A DNA stretch of 64,000 nucleotides from Cordylochernes scorpioides (taxonomy: Eukaryota > Arthropoda > Arachnida > Pseudoscorpiones > Chernetidae). A program made the translations under genes and the position numbers. The first letter of the stretch is position 1, and the number at the start of each line of letters is the position of its first letter. The notes under the pieces are model-generated. The model did no database searches, was not told the origin of the DNA, and saw only the letters and a list, made by a program, of their open reading frames with translations. The stretch spans positions 139,585,505-139,649,504 of the forward strand of contig CP092865.1 of the NCBI GenBank assembly GCA_030710605.1, read 5' to 3'. Shown here in pieces: positions 1 through 10,532 of the stretch.

Positions 1-146
1 GCTATATGTTTTAATTTTTATTTGCTCCTGACGAGGACAAAAGCTTTTTGTCGAAACGTCGATGTAAATAAAAAGATTTATACTGGCCGAAGTATCTCTT
101 TTTTCAAGAAATATGAATGCCGGCCAGGCAGCCTCTATCTTCACGA
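1..146. repeat. Repeat debris outside the truncated copia LTR
   Basis: No gene is seen. Bases 28-65 hold a hammerhead-like string: a CTGACGA core, a 7-bp stem (36-42 with 46-52) closed by GCT, then GAAAC. Bases 70-146 carry two words shared with other repeats here: ACTGGCCGAAGTATCT, and the GCCGGCCAGGCAGCC type seen reversed near 16792, 41410 and 62167. This block replaces the outer ~100 bp of the copia LTR and the MCTP intron expected from copy 2. Confidence 0.5.
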
Positions 147-243
147 TAAGAAGAAGAAAAGAAACATTTTAGGAAAAGGCAAAAACAAACAAAAGTACTG
201 GTCAAAAAGAAACATTTAAAATCACAGATTAATATCTTCAACA
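147..243 (-). repeat. Truncated 3' LTR of the copia element
   Basis: Matches 4089-4185 almost base for base and ends at CA next to the polypurine tract. The outer half is absent; unrelated repeats start at 146. Confidence 0.85.
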
Positions 244-261
244 CTTCCCCTTAATCAGATT

Positions 262-1140
262 TCAAATGTCCCTCATACCCAGTAGATATCTCAGCATTTG
301 GAAACGCGGCTTAGGGAGCCCTTTGGTCATAATGTCAGCAACTTGATCTTTGTTTTGGCTTGGCCAAGAAATAGCACCACCAGCCAGTTTACACACAACT
401 CCACTGGTAGATCTTCTAGTTTCTGGGTCTCCAGCAAAATATGCATCACTGAAAGATTCCAAAACTCCTACTTTATGACCCTTTTGGTACATAATTCCAT
501 ATTCAGTTGTTCCTACAAGATATTTGAAGATTCGTTTAACTGCTTCCCAGTCATATTTTGTTGGTGCTGCAAGTTTTTGAGAAACTTTATCCAGTGCAAA
601 AGTGATATCGGGTCTTGTTAAGCAGCTCAGATGCATCAGACTACCAATCGCTTCACGAAAGGGAACATTTTCTAAAATCTCTGCTTCCCCAGGAACAGTA
701 GAACTATCAGTTGGTGTTCCCACTTTATTCGCTTGAGACATATTGAATTTCTCAAGAATTCTTTTTATATATGCCTTTTGAATTATGAATATTGACCCAT
801 CCGGTTGCCGCTCTATCTCAATACCCAAAAAGTAATTTAATGGTTCACTTGTGATCTTAAATGAAAACATTAGTTCATCAAGAAATTCTTTGATTTCCTG
901 TTCATTTGTACCAGCAATGATTCCATCATCAACATATATGGCAATAATGAGTAGATGATCATTTGTTTTTCTGAAGAATAAACAGGGGTCAGCTGTACTT
1001 TCCTTCAGACATCTTTCTTTCATGAAGTTGACTATTTTCTGATTCCAGCATCTTGGTGACTGTTTAAGTCCATACAAGATTTGTTCCATTGTTGAATCCT
1101 TCAGGTTTTTTGATATAAATTTGATCTTGTAAGTCTCCAT
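262..1140 (-). pseudogene. Copia RT C-terminus and deleted RNase H
   Basis: 292-codon open stretch giving the second half of the copia reverse transcriptase. It includes LYGLKQSPRCW, the catalytic YVDD box, and the downstream thumb and connection region with YFLGIEIE and RPDITFA. RNase H begins normally (SDAYFAGD, then GGAISWPSQ) but jumps at about 350 straight to the C-terminal KDQVADIMTKGLP segment. About 80 residues holding most of the RNase H catalytic core are missing. The frame differs from the upstream open stretch, so RT is also split by an indel near 1090-1185. Confidence 0.9.
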
Positions 1141-1183
1141 AGAGAAAGGCTGTCTTTATGTCAAACTGTACCAATTTTAAGTC

Positions 1184-3421
1184 TTAATTAGCAGCAATTG
1201 CTAAAAGAGTTCTTATGGTGTCATGTCTTGCCACAGGACTAAATGTTTCTTCATAATCTATACCCTTCTTTTGTGCAAACCCTTTTGCCACCAGTCTTGC
1301 CTTATATCTTGTAATCTCTCCTTTAGAATTCAATTTGGTCTTTAATACCCATTTACAATCAATTGGTTTTTGGCCAGGTGGTAATGTTGTGCATTCGTAT
1401 ACATCATTTTCCGTTAAATAATTCATTTCTTCATTCATTGCTTCTTTCCAAAATTGTGCATTTGGAGAATCCATTGCTTCTTTGTATGTCTTGGGTTCAA
1501 GACCTTCTGCAATATTTATTTCAGCATCAATATACCTTTGAGGATTTGATATATTTGATCGATCTCTTAGATTGTATACGTCTGATGTTTGAATATTGCT
1601 TTCAATTTTCTCAATATCTTGGGTATCATTTTGTTCATCAATCTGATTACTTGAAAGTTCCTTATTTCTCTTTTCAATATCAAGGCTAAATGTTGGTATA
1701 GTTTCCTTGAATATTACATCCCTACTTGTGACAACTTTGTTTGAGTTCGGTATCCAGATTCGATACCCATCCTTGTTACTGCAATAACCAACTAAAATAC
1801 CTTTTTCGCTTTTGGCATCTAACTTTCTTCTCTTTTCATCAGGCACATGAACAAAACATTCAGTTCCAAATATTCGAAGATGATCAACTGCTGGTTTTTT
1901 ATCAAACCATAGTTCATAAGGTGTCTTTCCCTCAATTTGTGTTGGTCCTGTTCTATTCAAAACATATGTAGCAGTATTAACTGCCTCTGCCCACAGCTTT
2001 AGGCTCATATTTTTGGCATATATCATTGAACGAGCTGCTTCTATTAAAGTCCTGTTTTCCCTTTCCGCTGAACCATTCTGTTGTGGAGTATATGGCATTG
2101 TGATCCTATGATTAATACCATACTTGTTTGTAATTTTTGAAGTTTCTTTATTTACAAACTCCTTTCCTCCATCTGTGAGAATTTCTTTCACTATATGTCC
2201 AGTAGTCTTTGTTTCCAAGAGAAATTGTTCTAGCTTTTCAATGACTTGTGACTTTTCTTTTAGGAAATACACTGATCGGTATTTTGTAAAATCTTCTTTG
2301 AAACACACAAAGTATCTCATCCCTCCTTTCGAAACCTCCTGCATAGGGCCACATACATCTACATGAATTAAGTTTCCAGGTTGAGTAGAAGCATATTGTT
2401 CTCTTGATCCAAAACTCAGTCTATGTTGTTTGCCATAAATGCATGCCTCGCAAGGTTCATTGTCCATGACTGCATCTATTCCTTGTTCTTTAAGCCATTT
2501 TTGAACATGCCTTTTATTTTGATGTCCAAATCTTTCATGCCATAGTTGTAGCATATTGACATTTTGGGTTTTGACTAAATTGACTTCTGCAGCATTTTCA
2601 GGTTTGATACTTGTTATTAACATACCATACAAGCCTCCTGGTAGTCTTTTCCCTTCTACAATAACTTCTCCAGTTGTTGTCTTAAAAAGTTTACAACCTT
2701 TTTTATCCATTTTCATTTCAAACCCTTTATCCAATGTGGACTGTAATGACATCACATTACGACTGAAATTGGGAACATACCATACATCAGTTAGGTAGTG
2801 AGTTTGCCATTTACCTTTTACACAAGTTTCAATTGTTATAGTTCCACTTCCATAAGCTATCAATTTTTCATTACTTCCAACTTTAACAGTCTGTTGGGTA
2901 GGAAAATCCTTATAAGAAGTATAAAAACTTGCATTTCTTGTAATGTGGTTAGTAGCTCCTGAGTCACCAATCCAAATGTCTTCATCTTGTTCATTGAATC
3001 TTTCACTGATTAAACTTTCACTTAATTTTGAATTAAGTTTTAATTTAGTTTCATCCTTTTCTTTTTCCTTTAGTTTCTTCTGTTTTGCATACCTACAATC
3101 TTTGGCCAAGTGTCCTTTTCTATGACAAAAGTAACATTCTCTTGTTTCTCTTGTTTTCTGAAAATTTTCATTACTTTTGGTAACTTTTCCTTTCATATTT
3201 GGCTTATTTTCATATGCATTTGCCATTAGTGCTGTCGAACTTGATGCGCTGCATTCATCTCGCTGTTGAATTCTTATTTCGAGTAACCGAAGCCTTTGTG
3301 TGAGATTGTCTACAGAACGTTCTTCTTTAGACACTGATTCCCAAACACTTTTAAAATCAAAATATTCATCAGGCAAGGTGTTTATGATTCTGCACATCAG
3401 CATGGATTCTGGCAATTTCAA
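1184..3421 (-). pseudogene. Copia gag end, protease, integrase and RT start
   Basis: 745 codons. In order: gag C-terminus with a CX2CX4HX4C zinc knuckle (CYFCHRKGHLAKDC, about residue 96); retropepsin with DSGATNH (about 153); integrase HHCC zinc domain (WHERFGHQ...CEACIYGK); the integrase core with D in HVDVCGP, D in LTDGGKEF and E in NGSAERENRT; a conserved copia integrase tail; and the RT start (CKWVLKTKLN, YKARLVAKGF). It ends at a stop just inside RT. Gag is cut from its N-terminus by a frameshift at 3418-3421. The long intact stretch points to modest age. Confidence 0.93.
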
Positions 3422-3909
3422 ATTTTCTTGTTTAGTAAGTTCTTTTGCATATCATTCCATAAACTTTCTAATTTTGAAATGTGCTTTGAAATATCATCTG
3501 TAGGATCCTTCTTAAAATTAAAGAATTGATTATAGAGCATGTCTAATCTTTGACCAGAGCTTTGCTCATAGACACTTAACAATTTGTCCCACATATCTTT
3601 AGCACTTGAGCAGGGAATGATTAGTTGACTTACATCAGGCATCACACTTGTTGTAAATAACAATTGGGATATTGCATCTTCACTTTCCCATTTTACATAT
3701 GCCTCTTTTTCTTCATTTGTTTCTTGTTTTATTGGCTTTCTATATGTTCCATCAACAACGCCTATTACTTTGTTTATTGTTAAAAGCAATTTTATATTTT
3801 TCTTATATTCTGGCCAGTTTATTAATCCTTCCAATTTGGGAATATTCATACCCATTTTAATATTATCCATTCCAGCCATTACTAATATAAATTTTAACGT
3901 AATAAACAA
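3418..3909 (-). pseudogene. Copia gag N-terminal part
   Basis: 163 codons; the likely native start is the internal Met of MAGMDN (about base 3879), since the first ten residues are not gag-like. The region has the hydrophobic pattern of copia gag: a WPEYKKNI segment, an AKDMWDKLL segment and a RLDMLYNQFFNFK segment. It stops at a frameshift where the longer downstream frame takes over. Confidence 0.8.
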
Positions 3910-3970
3910 AATAGAATTCTTTTTAGGCTTACCGTTGCTTTGTTTTTATTATATTTCGCAGTGAATGCGT

Positions 3971-3986
3971 GGTTGGGTCCATAACC
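3971..3986 (-). other. Copia primer-binding site
   Basis: Minus-strand GGTTATGGACCCAACC directly follows the 5' LTR. The family commonly primes from an internal fragment of initiator Met tRNA, which this resembles. Confidence 0.65.
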
Positions 3987-4185
3987 TGATGTGTTTTAAC
4001 TTTAAAAGCACACAAAAAATATAATAAACTTGAATTTGTTTATTCAAGTATCAAAAAACAAAGCTTTACATATAGAACAAATAATAATTAAGAAGAAGAA
4101 AAGAAACATTTTAGGAAAAGGCAAAAACAAACAAAAGTACTGGTCAAAAAGAAACATTTAAAATCACAGATTAATATCTTCAACA
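3987..4185 (-). repeat. 5' LTR of the copia element
   Basis: Starts TGTTGAAG on minus and ends ACATCA before the primer site. Its outer edge at 4185/4186 is confirmed by copy 2, where AAAGGAAACC is joined to GTTAGC instead. Confidence 0.85.
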
Positions 4186-4641
4186 AAAGGAAACCTTTCC
4201 TTTGTTGGTCTTCAACTATGATGGATGTCTATGTTAGGCTTCACGTTCATTTAGAAACCATTCTACATGTGGCAACCACATTGTTCATTTTACCTTTGTT
4301 GGCCTTCCACTGTAGCACATGCCATTGTTATTGCTACGTTACATTAGAGTCGTTTTACATGTAATAATCAATTGTTCTTACCTTTTATTATCTTTGTTAG
4401 GCGCCACTTTACATTATTAGAGTAAATTTTATTTGTGAAATCACTATTGTTATCAACTTTGTTGATGCTCGACTACAGCGAACATCATTTTTAAGTTACC
4501 ACGTTACATTAAAGTTCACTTTATATATATGTGAAAACAATATTATTCTTATCTTTGTTGGCCTTCCACTGAAGTGCATGTTATTGTTAGGTGCCTCCCC
4601 CCACGTTACATTAGATTTAAAAGACAACCTAAGACACTCAC

Positions 4642-4962
4642 GTAGCGGTTGGCCAGGGCCATCCTGGACGGAAGAGCGGAGGCCTGGTAGGCTTGCAGGT
4701 CGGTGACGGGCCGCAGGGTGCCGGAGATGGTCAGAAGTAAGAAGACCTCGCCCGCCCCGCCGTCATGGCTCAGGTCCATCCTGATCTGGTGCGTGGTCTC
4801 GGGCTTGAGGGTGTCCAGGTTGAGCTGGCAGCGGCCCATGAAGTCGTCCTTGCCGTGCGTGTCGTGGTCCCACACCGACACCTCCAGCACGCGCGGCTGG
4901 TCCGGGTACAGATGCAGGTCGAACTGCTCCAGCCACTGCGGGTTCAGCGTCTTGGGGCAGTA
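4642..4962 (-). CDS. Mctp: MCTP exon: C2B C-terminal half (copy 1)
   Basis: 107 codons, phase 0 at both ends. It encodes the later strands of the second C2 domain. It begins CPKTLNPQWLEQFDLHLY after an AG acceptor (TTCCAG) and carries the calcium-binding loop 3 acidic cluster WDHDTHGKDD. It then runs to the inter-domain linker ending ALANRY before GTGAGT. MCTPs are ER-anchored proteins whose tandem C2 domains bind calcium and whose two C-terminal membrane spans lie further downstream, outside what is seen here. The only coding change from copy 2 is a silent Leu codon. The next intron is interrupted by the copia element. Confidence 0.9.
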
Positions 4963-5041
4963 CTGGAACACCACCACGGCGGCCCTCGCTACTGGACTCT
5001 AGCTCTGCCGGCACAGGGAGCATGTATGTCACCCAAGGTAC

Positions 5042-5230
5042 CTTACTCTTGTACTTCTCGGAGCCGAGCCGGAACTTGACGTAGGGATCACTAAGTCCGT
5101 TCTCGTCCATTGGCAGGAGGTCCTTGCCCTCCACCAGGACTATGGTCACCACGTGCTCCCAGAGCTGGATCTTCTGCTTCTTGGCAGCAGCTGAGGAGGA
5201 GGTCTCTCCACGCCCGCCCTTGCCGTAGTA
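5042..5230 (-). CDS. Mctp: MCTP exon: C2B N-terminal half (copy 1)
   Basis: 63 codons, phase 0. It starts YYGKGGRGETSSS after a CCAG acceptor and runs through LWEHVVTIVLVEGKDLLP, then MDENGLSDPYVKFRLG with both loop-1 aspartates, to EKYKSK before GTACCT. The acceptor was chosen because it keeps phase 0 from the linker exon; an alternative AG at 5247-5248 would need another phase. Only a 79-bp intron (4963-5041) separates it from the next exon. It differs from copy 2 by two silent changes. Confidence 0.88.
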
Positions 5231-7025
5231 CTGGCCACACCACCATCTGTTAGTTCTTTCATGCAATGTATTGCTTCACTGTCGCTGCTTCTGTATCAAA
5301 GATGTTACATGAGCACACAAGTTGATAAAGATCTCTCTTCACGACTCTTTTTTATTTACCTTCATGCATCATGGAGAAAAAGCAAGTCACAGAAATGGAG
5401 ATCTTCCAATCATACCGTTATAAAGGGAGATCAAGACTTGACTACGTCTGCCAACTGGGCTTCTTCCTGATTGGTCCATCTGTTGCCCCCTGGTCCACAG
5501 GTGGTGGACGGCTTTAGCCACCTTCAGACGTCATCGTAATAATATTGATTGTTATGAATCTAAAGAGGCCCCCCTCTTTCTTTGAAAATACGTTAACACG
5601 ACGTTTTTGGTTTATCATCCCAGTGCTGTGGTACATTCTTTGTCACCAACTTCATGTTAAACAATAGTACAATAAGCAAAAATGAATTGTTTAAATGTAT
5701 TTGTCCACCCGTGTGTGTGTCTACCCGTGTGTGTGTCTACCCGTGTGTACCTACATTTGTAGTACTCCGTAGACAGTAACTGTAGTCACTATTGCAGAGT
5801 TCACTGAAATATCTCCAGATGACCTCCAGAGACACTACGCTGAAGAAGACAGATCGTTTATTTGATCGACGATATTTTTGAAGGAGAAATTCTTATGGAG
5901 TCAAAACACAGCCAATTTTTAACCCTATAAATTAATACAACAGACGGGGAATATGTAGAAAACAATTTATAATAAAATAAACAAAAGTCAATTATCCAGA
6001 GTACACGTGGTACAAATCATGATAATCATGGCCATATTAGCGACAGATTTCACTGTAAGTACACCACATGTTTACACATGTGGAAATCAGTTCAAATTTT
6101 GCACTTACAAGTATGCCAGAACCCCATTTAGTTATTTGCCTTCACTCATTAGGTTAGACTATTGAAAGAATAGGGAGCCATTTGAGCAATTTATTTTTAA
6201 TTCAGAAAAAAATATCTAATGTGGTATTCAATCCCGGGTCGTAGCTATCAAAATTCGCCGGTTTATACCCCCTCGTCCACAGACCTCCAGTCCTCTTTTA
6301 ATTCACTGAAATAATTTACTCTTTCCTTTCTCTATCTTTTCTTGGAGGAAATGAATTCTTCATTTAAAAAAATTGGAATTTGGAAAAGCTCCAGGCTGCG
6401 TCTGGTCGAACTGTCCGATCAAATTGAATCAGAGTCACGTGCTGGAGTTATATTAGGGATCGATGGAATAGACTAGCATCTCTACTCTACGGGGAGTCGT
6501 GTCAACGATGCGTCAGAGATGTTAGCTTTTGGTTTCTAAATAAGTTGTTTATCCTGGATGCCTCACTCTGTCTCAACTATTGTTTGGTATATATATATAT
6601 CTCTCTCTTATTTGATACTCAACCAAATATACAATTGGGGATAGCAAGTTAGAAATTACGACGTATAATATATGTGATGTATATTGTCGCGTGTTTCGCC
6701 CGGTCCTTTATACACAACGCCACTTCTTCCCGTGGATCACCAGTCATGACGTCGTTGCCTCCCCTCGGTAGCTTTTGGATCCTGAACACGTTCTATCACT
6801 TCTAGTTTCCAAAACAATGACAGTTACTCGAACGCAGTCGCCGTGTGACTCGTGAAGCGCTTCGTTCGACCCGAGGAAATCGGCCAAAATCTTGAAGCGC
6901 GTCATCTGTTAACGGATGTTGTAACTGTTTTCTTTTCTAGGACAATATTCGTAACACTATATATATGTATACGAAGAACATTATATATTAAATGGAAAAT
7001 AATAAAATTAAAAGCTTTCGCTCAC
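5231..7025 (-). other. MCTP intron with a composite repeat (copy 1)
   Basis: No other exon is seen. Contents are a GTGTGTGTCTACCC microsatellite near 5705-5750, a tRNA-derived repeat at about 6001-6385, and a short AT run near 6590-6605. Copy 2 carries the same intron at 53656-55216, lacking 183 bp of the repeat. Confidence 0.7.
6001..6385 (-). repeat. tRNA-headed SINE-like repeat
   Basis: Reverse-oriented copy of the family best seen at 61890-62297. Its minus strand reads a tRNA-like head (box-B-like GGGATTGAATACC), an A-rich middle, GAGCAATT-type words, then a tail with ACATGTGTAAACATGTGG and CATGATTATCATG. In copy 2 bases equivalent to 6192-6374 are deleted, apparently between short AATT repeats. 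Confidence 0.6.
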
Positions 7026-7134
7026 CAGCTCTTTGTCCTCCTGTGTCTTGGGGGTGAGGGTGACGGTGATTTGAAGGGTGCCGCAGCTCCCTGAGCCGTC
7101 CAGGTCTGTCAACTGCAGGATCATGTCGGTGGGT
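7026..7134 (-). CDS. Mctp: MCTP exon: C2A end and linker (copy 1)
   Basis: 109 bp, entered in phase 2 (completing the Lys of LELEK) and left in phase 0 after KEL, with GTGAGC donor and GTCCAG acceptor. It encodes PTDMILQLTDLDG and then the last C2A strand, GTLQITVTLTPKTQEDKEL, the typical MCTP segment between C2A and C2B. One silent change from copy 2 (Leu codon). A LINE fragment in copy 1 begins only 34 bp upstream of the acceptor, within the usual branch-point zone. Confidence 0.9.
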
Positions 7135-7168
7135 CTGGACACACAGGGAACGCCATCTATATATAGAA

Positions 7169-7641
7169 TATATATATATTGCGTATGATATTGTTTTTTA
7201 CAGCACAATACAACAATGTTGGCAAGTTTCTCTAGAGTGGAATGTCGAGGTGACGAATCCACTCCAGGGCCTCCTCTGTGCACCGGTGGATATCCCCAAG
7301 TGTTCCCTGGAAGAATCTTCGAGGACAGTCCCTTAGGATATGGTGCATTGTTTGTATTTGTCCACAGTCGCAGTTCTGGTCTGGACTCATGTTCCACTTA
7401 TTTAGTAGGTAGTTGCATCTACCAGTAGAGGTCCTGATTCTATTGAGGGTTGACCAGGTCCTCCTAGGTAGGTTGTAGCCGGGAGGTTTGGTGTTAGGGT
7501 CCTCCACCAGGTCTTTGTTGGCGATGGCAAGATTGCTCCATCGGTTTCTCCACTCTTCTTAAGATCTACATTTTCATCGGCCACCCATACAGGATTCCTT
7601 GATATTAGTCGAGTTGGGGGAGGAATTTCGAGAACAGATGA
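7169..7641 (-). mobile_element. 5'-truncated LINE fragment, only in copy 1
   Basis: Absent at the matching place in copy 2 (about 55352-55366). The minus strand (7232-7507) encodes the C-terminus of a non-LTR reverse transcriptase. It has RRTWSTLNRIRTSTGRC, then a cysteine/histidine knuckle, CDCG...TMHHILRDCP, and a tail ending EEALEWIRHLDI. This is the common arthropod LINE C-terminal pattern. Upstream codons continue in broken frames to about 7580. Confidence 0.8.
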
Positions 7642-8628
7642 TACTATTTTGTGCGATTTTTTAAAAAATAAAACAAATCCTTACTGTTCTTACTTTGATG
7701 AAAAATATTTAAGGAAATTGTCCCAATACAATATTAGAGCGGTATGGTAAATTGAACTGGCGAAACCGCTGGGATATTTTGACCTATCCACTTAGCCAGC
7801 TAAATATATCTTTGGAAAATTCTGTGAATTTCACGAATACCATGTATATTTCATGAAACCAAAGCCCGTCCTAGACTGGCGAAGGCCATTAGCCCGAAAC
7901 GATGGTCTCTAGGTAGACGTTTCTGAGTTTTCCAAAGCTGATGTAGTGAATTTTTACCGAACTGAGTCCGCTAGTTTGAGAAGGGCAATAAACGGCCCTT
8001 AGTTCAAGCATTTATTTTGACGGGAAAAGTTCTTTTTATAGATAGATCTTAGTGTTTGTATAAATTTGTGTGCGTAGGTGTATATTTATATTGATTTGGG
8101 ATCTCTCTCTCCCACGGTGGGCGCCACCAATGACGACTTGTATATATATATATATATGAATCTTTCAAAAAAATATATATGTATATTTATCAATTGTTGT
8201 ATAAATTTATATATATTTATTCATATATTTATCATTATATAATCCTATTTATTCATATATCTATACTTATTCCGTATTTAATCTTATATAATCTTATATG
8301 GACTTTGAAATAAATCAGTTTCAATCTCAATCTCTCCTGGTGGTTCTCCCGCTGATTGGCTCTTTTCAACTTCCTAGCGCCTTTTAGGTGGCACATGCGG
8401 TGTTCACACAACTACCGTTTATACGAAGGTCCAGCGCTTAGTTCAAACAGATGAGAGACGGTACAACTTCTACTGACAGTTAGTTAGTCGATGTAACACA
8501 TGTGTGAACTCACTGAACAAGTGTTGACTGAACACTCGCTGAGCATTTAAAACCGAAAGTTGGAGATTCCATGTTTTAAGGTTAAATTAGAATAAATTTT
8601 GAATCCAATCAGAAGACAAGTGTAGTTA
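7642..8628. other. MCTP intron with ribozyme-bearing repeat relic (copy 1)
   Basis: No exon. The region includes the GGCGAAACCGCTGGGA word shared by the foldback family (7755-7775), the hammerhead motif, a TATA-rich stretch at 8135-8280, and a tail with AATAAATCAGTTTCAATCTC near 8310. The equivalent in copy 2 is 55367-56342. Confidence 0.55.
7867..7919 (+). ncRNA. Hammerhead ribozyme motif, core-mutated (copy 1)
   Basis: Type I arrangement. Stem I is CCTAGA (7870-7875) with TCTAGG (7908-7913), extended by CGT/ACG (7867-7869 with 7917-7919). The core is CTGGCGA (7876-7882), stem II GGC/GCC with loop CATTA, then GAAAC (7896-7900). A two-pair stem III with loop GATG leads to the cleavage triplet GTC (7905-7907). 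The core has G where the consensus CUGANGA requires A; copy 2 has the A. Such ribozymes are known in Penelope-like elements and retrozymes. Activity is inferred only; the mutated core predicts little or none. Confidence 0.7.
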
Positions 8629-9425
8629 TACAATATGTAACAACACACCGAGGATACAAGATGTAACAACACACCGAGGATACAAGATGTAACAACACAC
8701 CGAGGATACAAGATGTAACAACACACCGAGGATACAAGATGTAACAACACACCGAGGATACAATATGTAACAACACACCGAGGATACAAGATGTAACAAC
8801 ACACCGAGGATACAAGATGTAACAACACACCGAGGATACAAGATGTAACAACACACCGAGGATACAAGATGTAACAACACACCGAGGATACAAGATGTAA
8901 CAACACACCGATGATACAAGATGTAACAACACACCGAGGATACAAGATGTAACAACACACCGAGGATACAAGATGTAACAACACACCGAGGATACAAGAT
9001 GTAACAACACACCGAGGATACAATATGTAACAACACACCGAGGATACAATATGTAACAACACACCGAGGATACAAGATGTAACAACACACCGAGGATACA
9101 AGATGTAACAACACACCGAGGATACAAGATGTAACAACACACCGAGGATACAAGATGTAACAACACACCGAGGATACAAGATGTAACAACACACCGAGGA
9201 TACAAGATGTAACAACACACCGAGGATACAATATGTAACAACACACCGAGGATACAAGATGTAACAACACACCGAGGATACAAGATGTAACAACACACCG
9301 AGGATACAATATGTAACAACACACCGAGGATACAAGATGTAACAACACACCGAGGATACAAGATGTAACAACACACCGAGGATACAAGATGTAACAACAC
9401 ACCGAGGATACAAGATGTAACAACA
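8629..9425. repeat. 26-bp tandem array, about 30.6 units (copy 1)
   Basis: Unit TGTAACAACACACCGAGGAT plus ACAAGA, with a few variants (CAATATG for CAAGATG; one GATGATAC). The array shares its boundaries with copy 2 (56343-56801), which has exactly 13 fewer units. Because the unit lacks stops in all three minus frames, long spurious reading frames result. Confidence 0.95.
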
Positions 9426-9533
9426 GGATAAGTTCCTTGTTTTATTTAAACCATCTCTCAAGCTTTCGGGTATCTCTTCTATAGGAGTATATAACGACTA
9501 AGTACAAGTTACTTATAAATATTAAAAATAAAA

Positions 9534-9950
9534 ATGACATATCCTGACCAGGAGCACGTGTGTTTTTCAGAAGGCAGAGCGCCATCTGGGGGAACAGAAA
9601 TCAACTATTCAACAACAAAAACAAAGCCTTTATTTAGGGCCTCTCGCCCTATACAGGATTCGCCAGTTCACAAGGGATGGGGAGAACACAGTGTGGTCTT
9701 TTTCCGGGATATAATCCTGTGGAATATCGCCACCGCTATATACTTATTCTTTGATATTTCATTAATTAGTGCCGGAAATGAAGGACAAAGTTGCCCCGTT
9801 TTATCATTTAGTTTTCGTCTTTCCTCAGACAGAGCAACACAATCAAATAAGTAGTGCTGAAATAAACAATTCATTGATTTAACCTGTTCCCTGATATTTG
9901 GCCAACCCAATTGCTTGATATTTTAAGAAAAGCCATCCACGAACGCTTTT
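9534..9950 (-). repeat. LINE C-terminus relic in an inverted-repeat element (copy 1)
   Basis: The minus strand at 9668-9910 has a LINE-like C-terminal string (LFQHYLFDCVALSEERRKL), reminiscent of the conserved Cys/His region after reverse transcriptase. The outer part (GGAGCACGTG, AGAGCGCCATCTGG) resembles the arm of the foldback at 28364-28612. Present in both copies. Confidence 0.4.
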
Positions 9951-10189
9951 CGCGCTGTTGGCGCTCGTCAGTGTGAAGTAGGCTGTACCACTGCGACCAA
10001 AAATAATTTTGGTCCCAGAGGCTTCCTGAAAAACCAAGAAATGTGTATTTATGGCCAAACTTTCGTAAATACGCTCAACACATGAAAAACAATAGAAAAA
10101 ATAAAAAATCAATACCTGACCTTTTTATTTTTTTCTATTGTTTTTTCACTTATAAATCATAGAAATTCTCTGAGGGAAGAATTTCTTTT

Positions 10190-10372
10190 TATATAACGGC
10201 AATACAAGCTTTTGGGCTCAACAGACAGGTATAACTACACTACTAAAATTTAGAGAGATGTTAAACACATCCATATATATATATATAAACAAAGACATTT
10301 TCTAAAATGTTAGTAGCGTAGTTATCTGTCGAAGAGCTGTTACTCTCGAAAGCTTGTATTACCGTTATATAT
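10190..10372. repeat. Imperfect foldback element (copy 1)
   Basis: ATAACGGCAATACAAGCTTT at the left pairs with AAAGCTTGTATTACCGTTAT at the right, with further imperfect pairing inward. The right arm has a hammerhead-like CTGTCGA...CGAAAGCTTG string. A further short inverted repeat lies at about 10407-10472. Copy 2 equivalent: about 57566-57747. Confidence 0.6.
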
Positions 10373-10532
10373 AAATAAAATATAGAAAGTTGGAATCCTC
10401 TGATGAGTATAAGTAAAATATTTGAAGCGTAAGTTTAAAAGAAAAGTATCCTCGTACGCTTCAAATCTTTTACTTATATATAAATAAACTTTTCCCTCAA
10501 TGAATTTTATTTTATTTATAATTTTATCGAAA

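Larger units (their letters stand above)
147..4185 (-). mobile_element. Ty1/copia LTR retrotransposon, degenerate
   Basis: Minus-strand element with the copia order gag, protease, integrase, reverse transcriptase, RNase H. The 5' LTR is 3987-4185 (199 bp, TG...CA). It is followed by a primer-binding site at 3971-3986 resembling the initiator-Met tRNA type used by copia. A purine-rich tract (244-254 read on minus) abuts the 3' LTR at 147-243, of which only the inner 97 bp remain. The coding region has at least two frame breaks and a large RNase H deletion, so the copy cannot be autonomous. It sits in the MCTP intron of copy 1; the empty site is at about 52612 in copy 2. Confidence 0.93.

Noticed and set aside
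4703..5079. Plus-strand frames over the C2B exons (also 53128-53504)
   Set aside because: Antisense shadows of GC-rich coding sequence; no motifs.
4763..5266. 167-codon frame running through both C2B exons
   Set aside because: It reads past the GTACCT donor into the wrong frame of the next exon; the spliced model restores the C2 sequence.
6852..7094. 80-codon plus frame ending at the linker exon (also 55043-55285)
   Set aside because: Its end overlaps the linker exon antisense and the rest is intron; no motif.
8629..9425. CRISPR-like regular repeats
   Set aside because: Units are contiguous with no variable spacers, and the context is eukaryotic.
8547..9461. Three overlapping long minus-strand frames of 263-304 codons
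   Set aside because: They are the 26-bp satellite read in all three frames; each repeats the same 26 residues, with no family resemblance.
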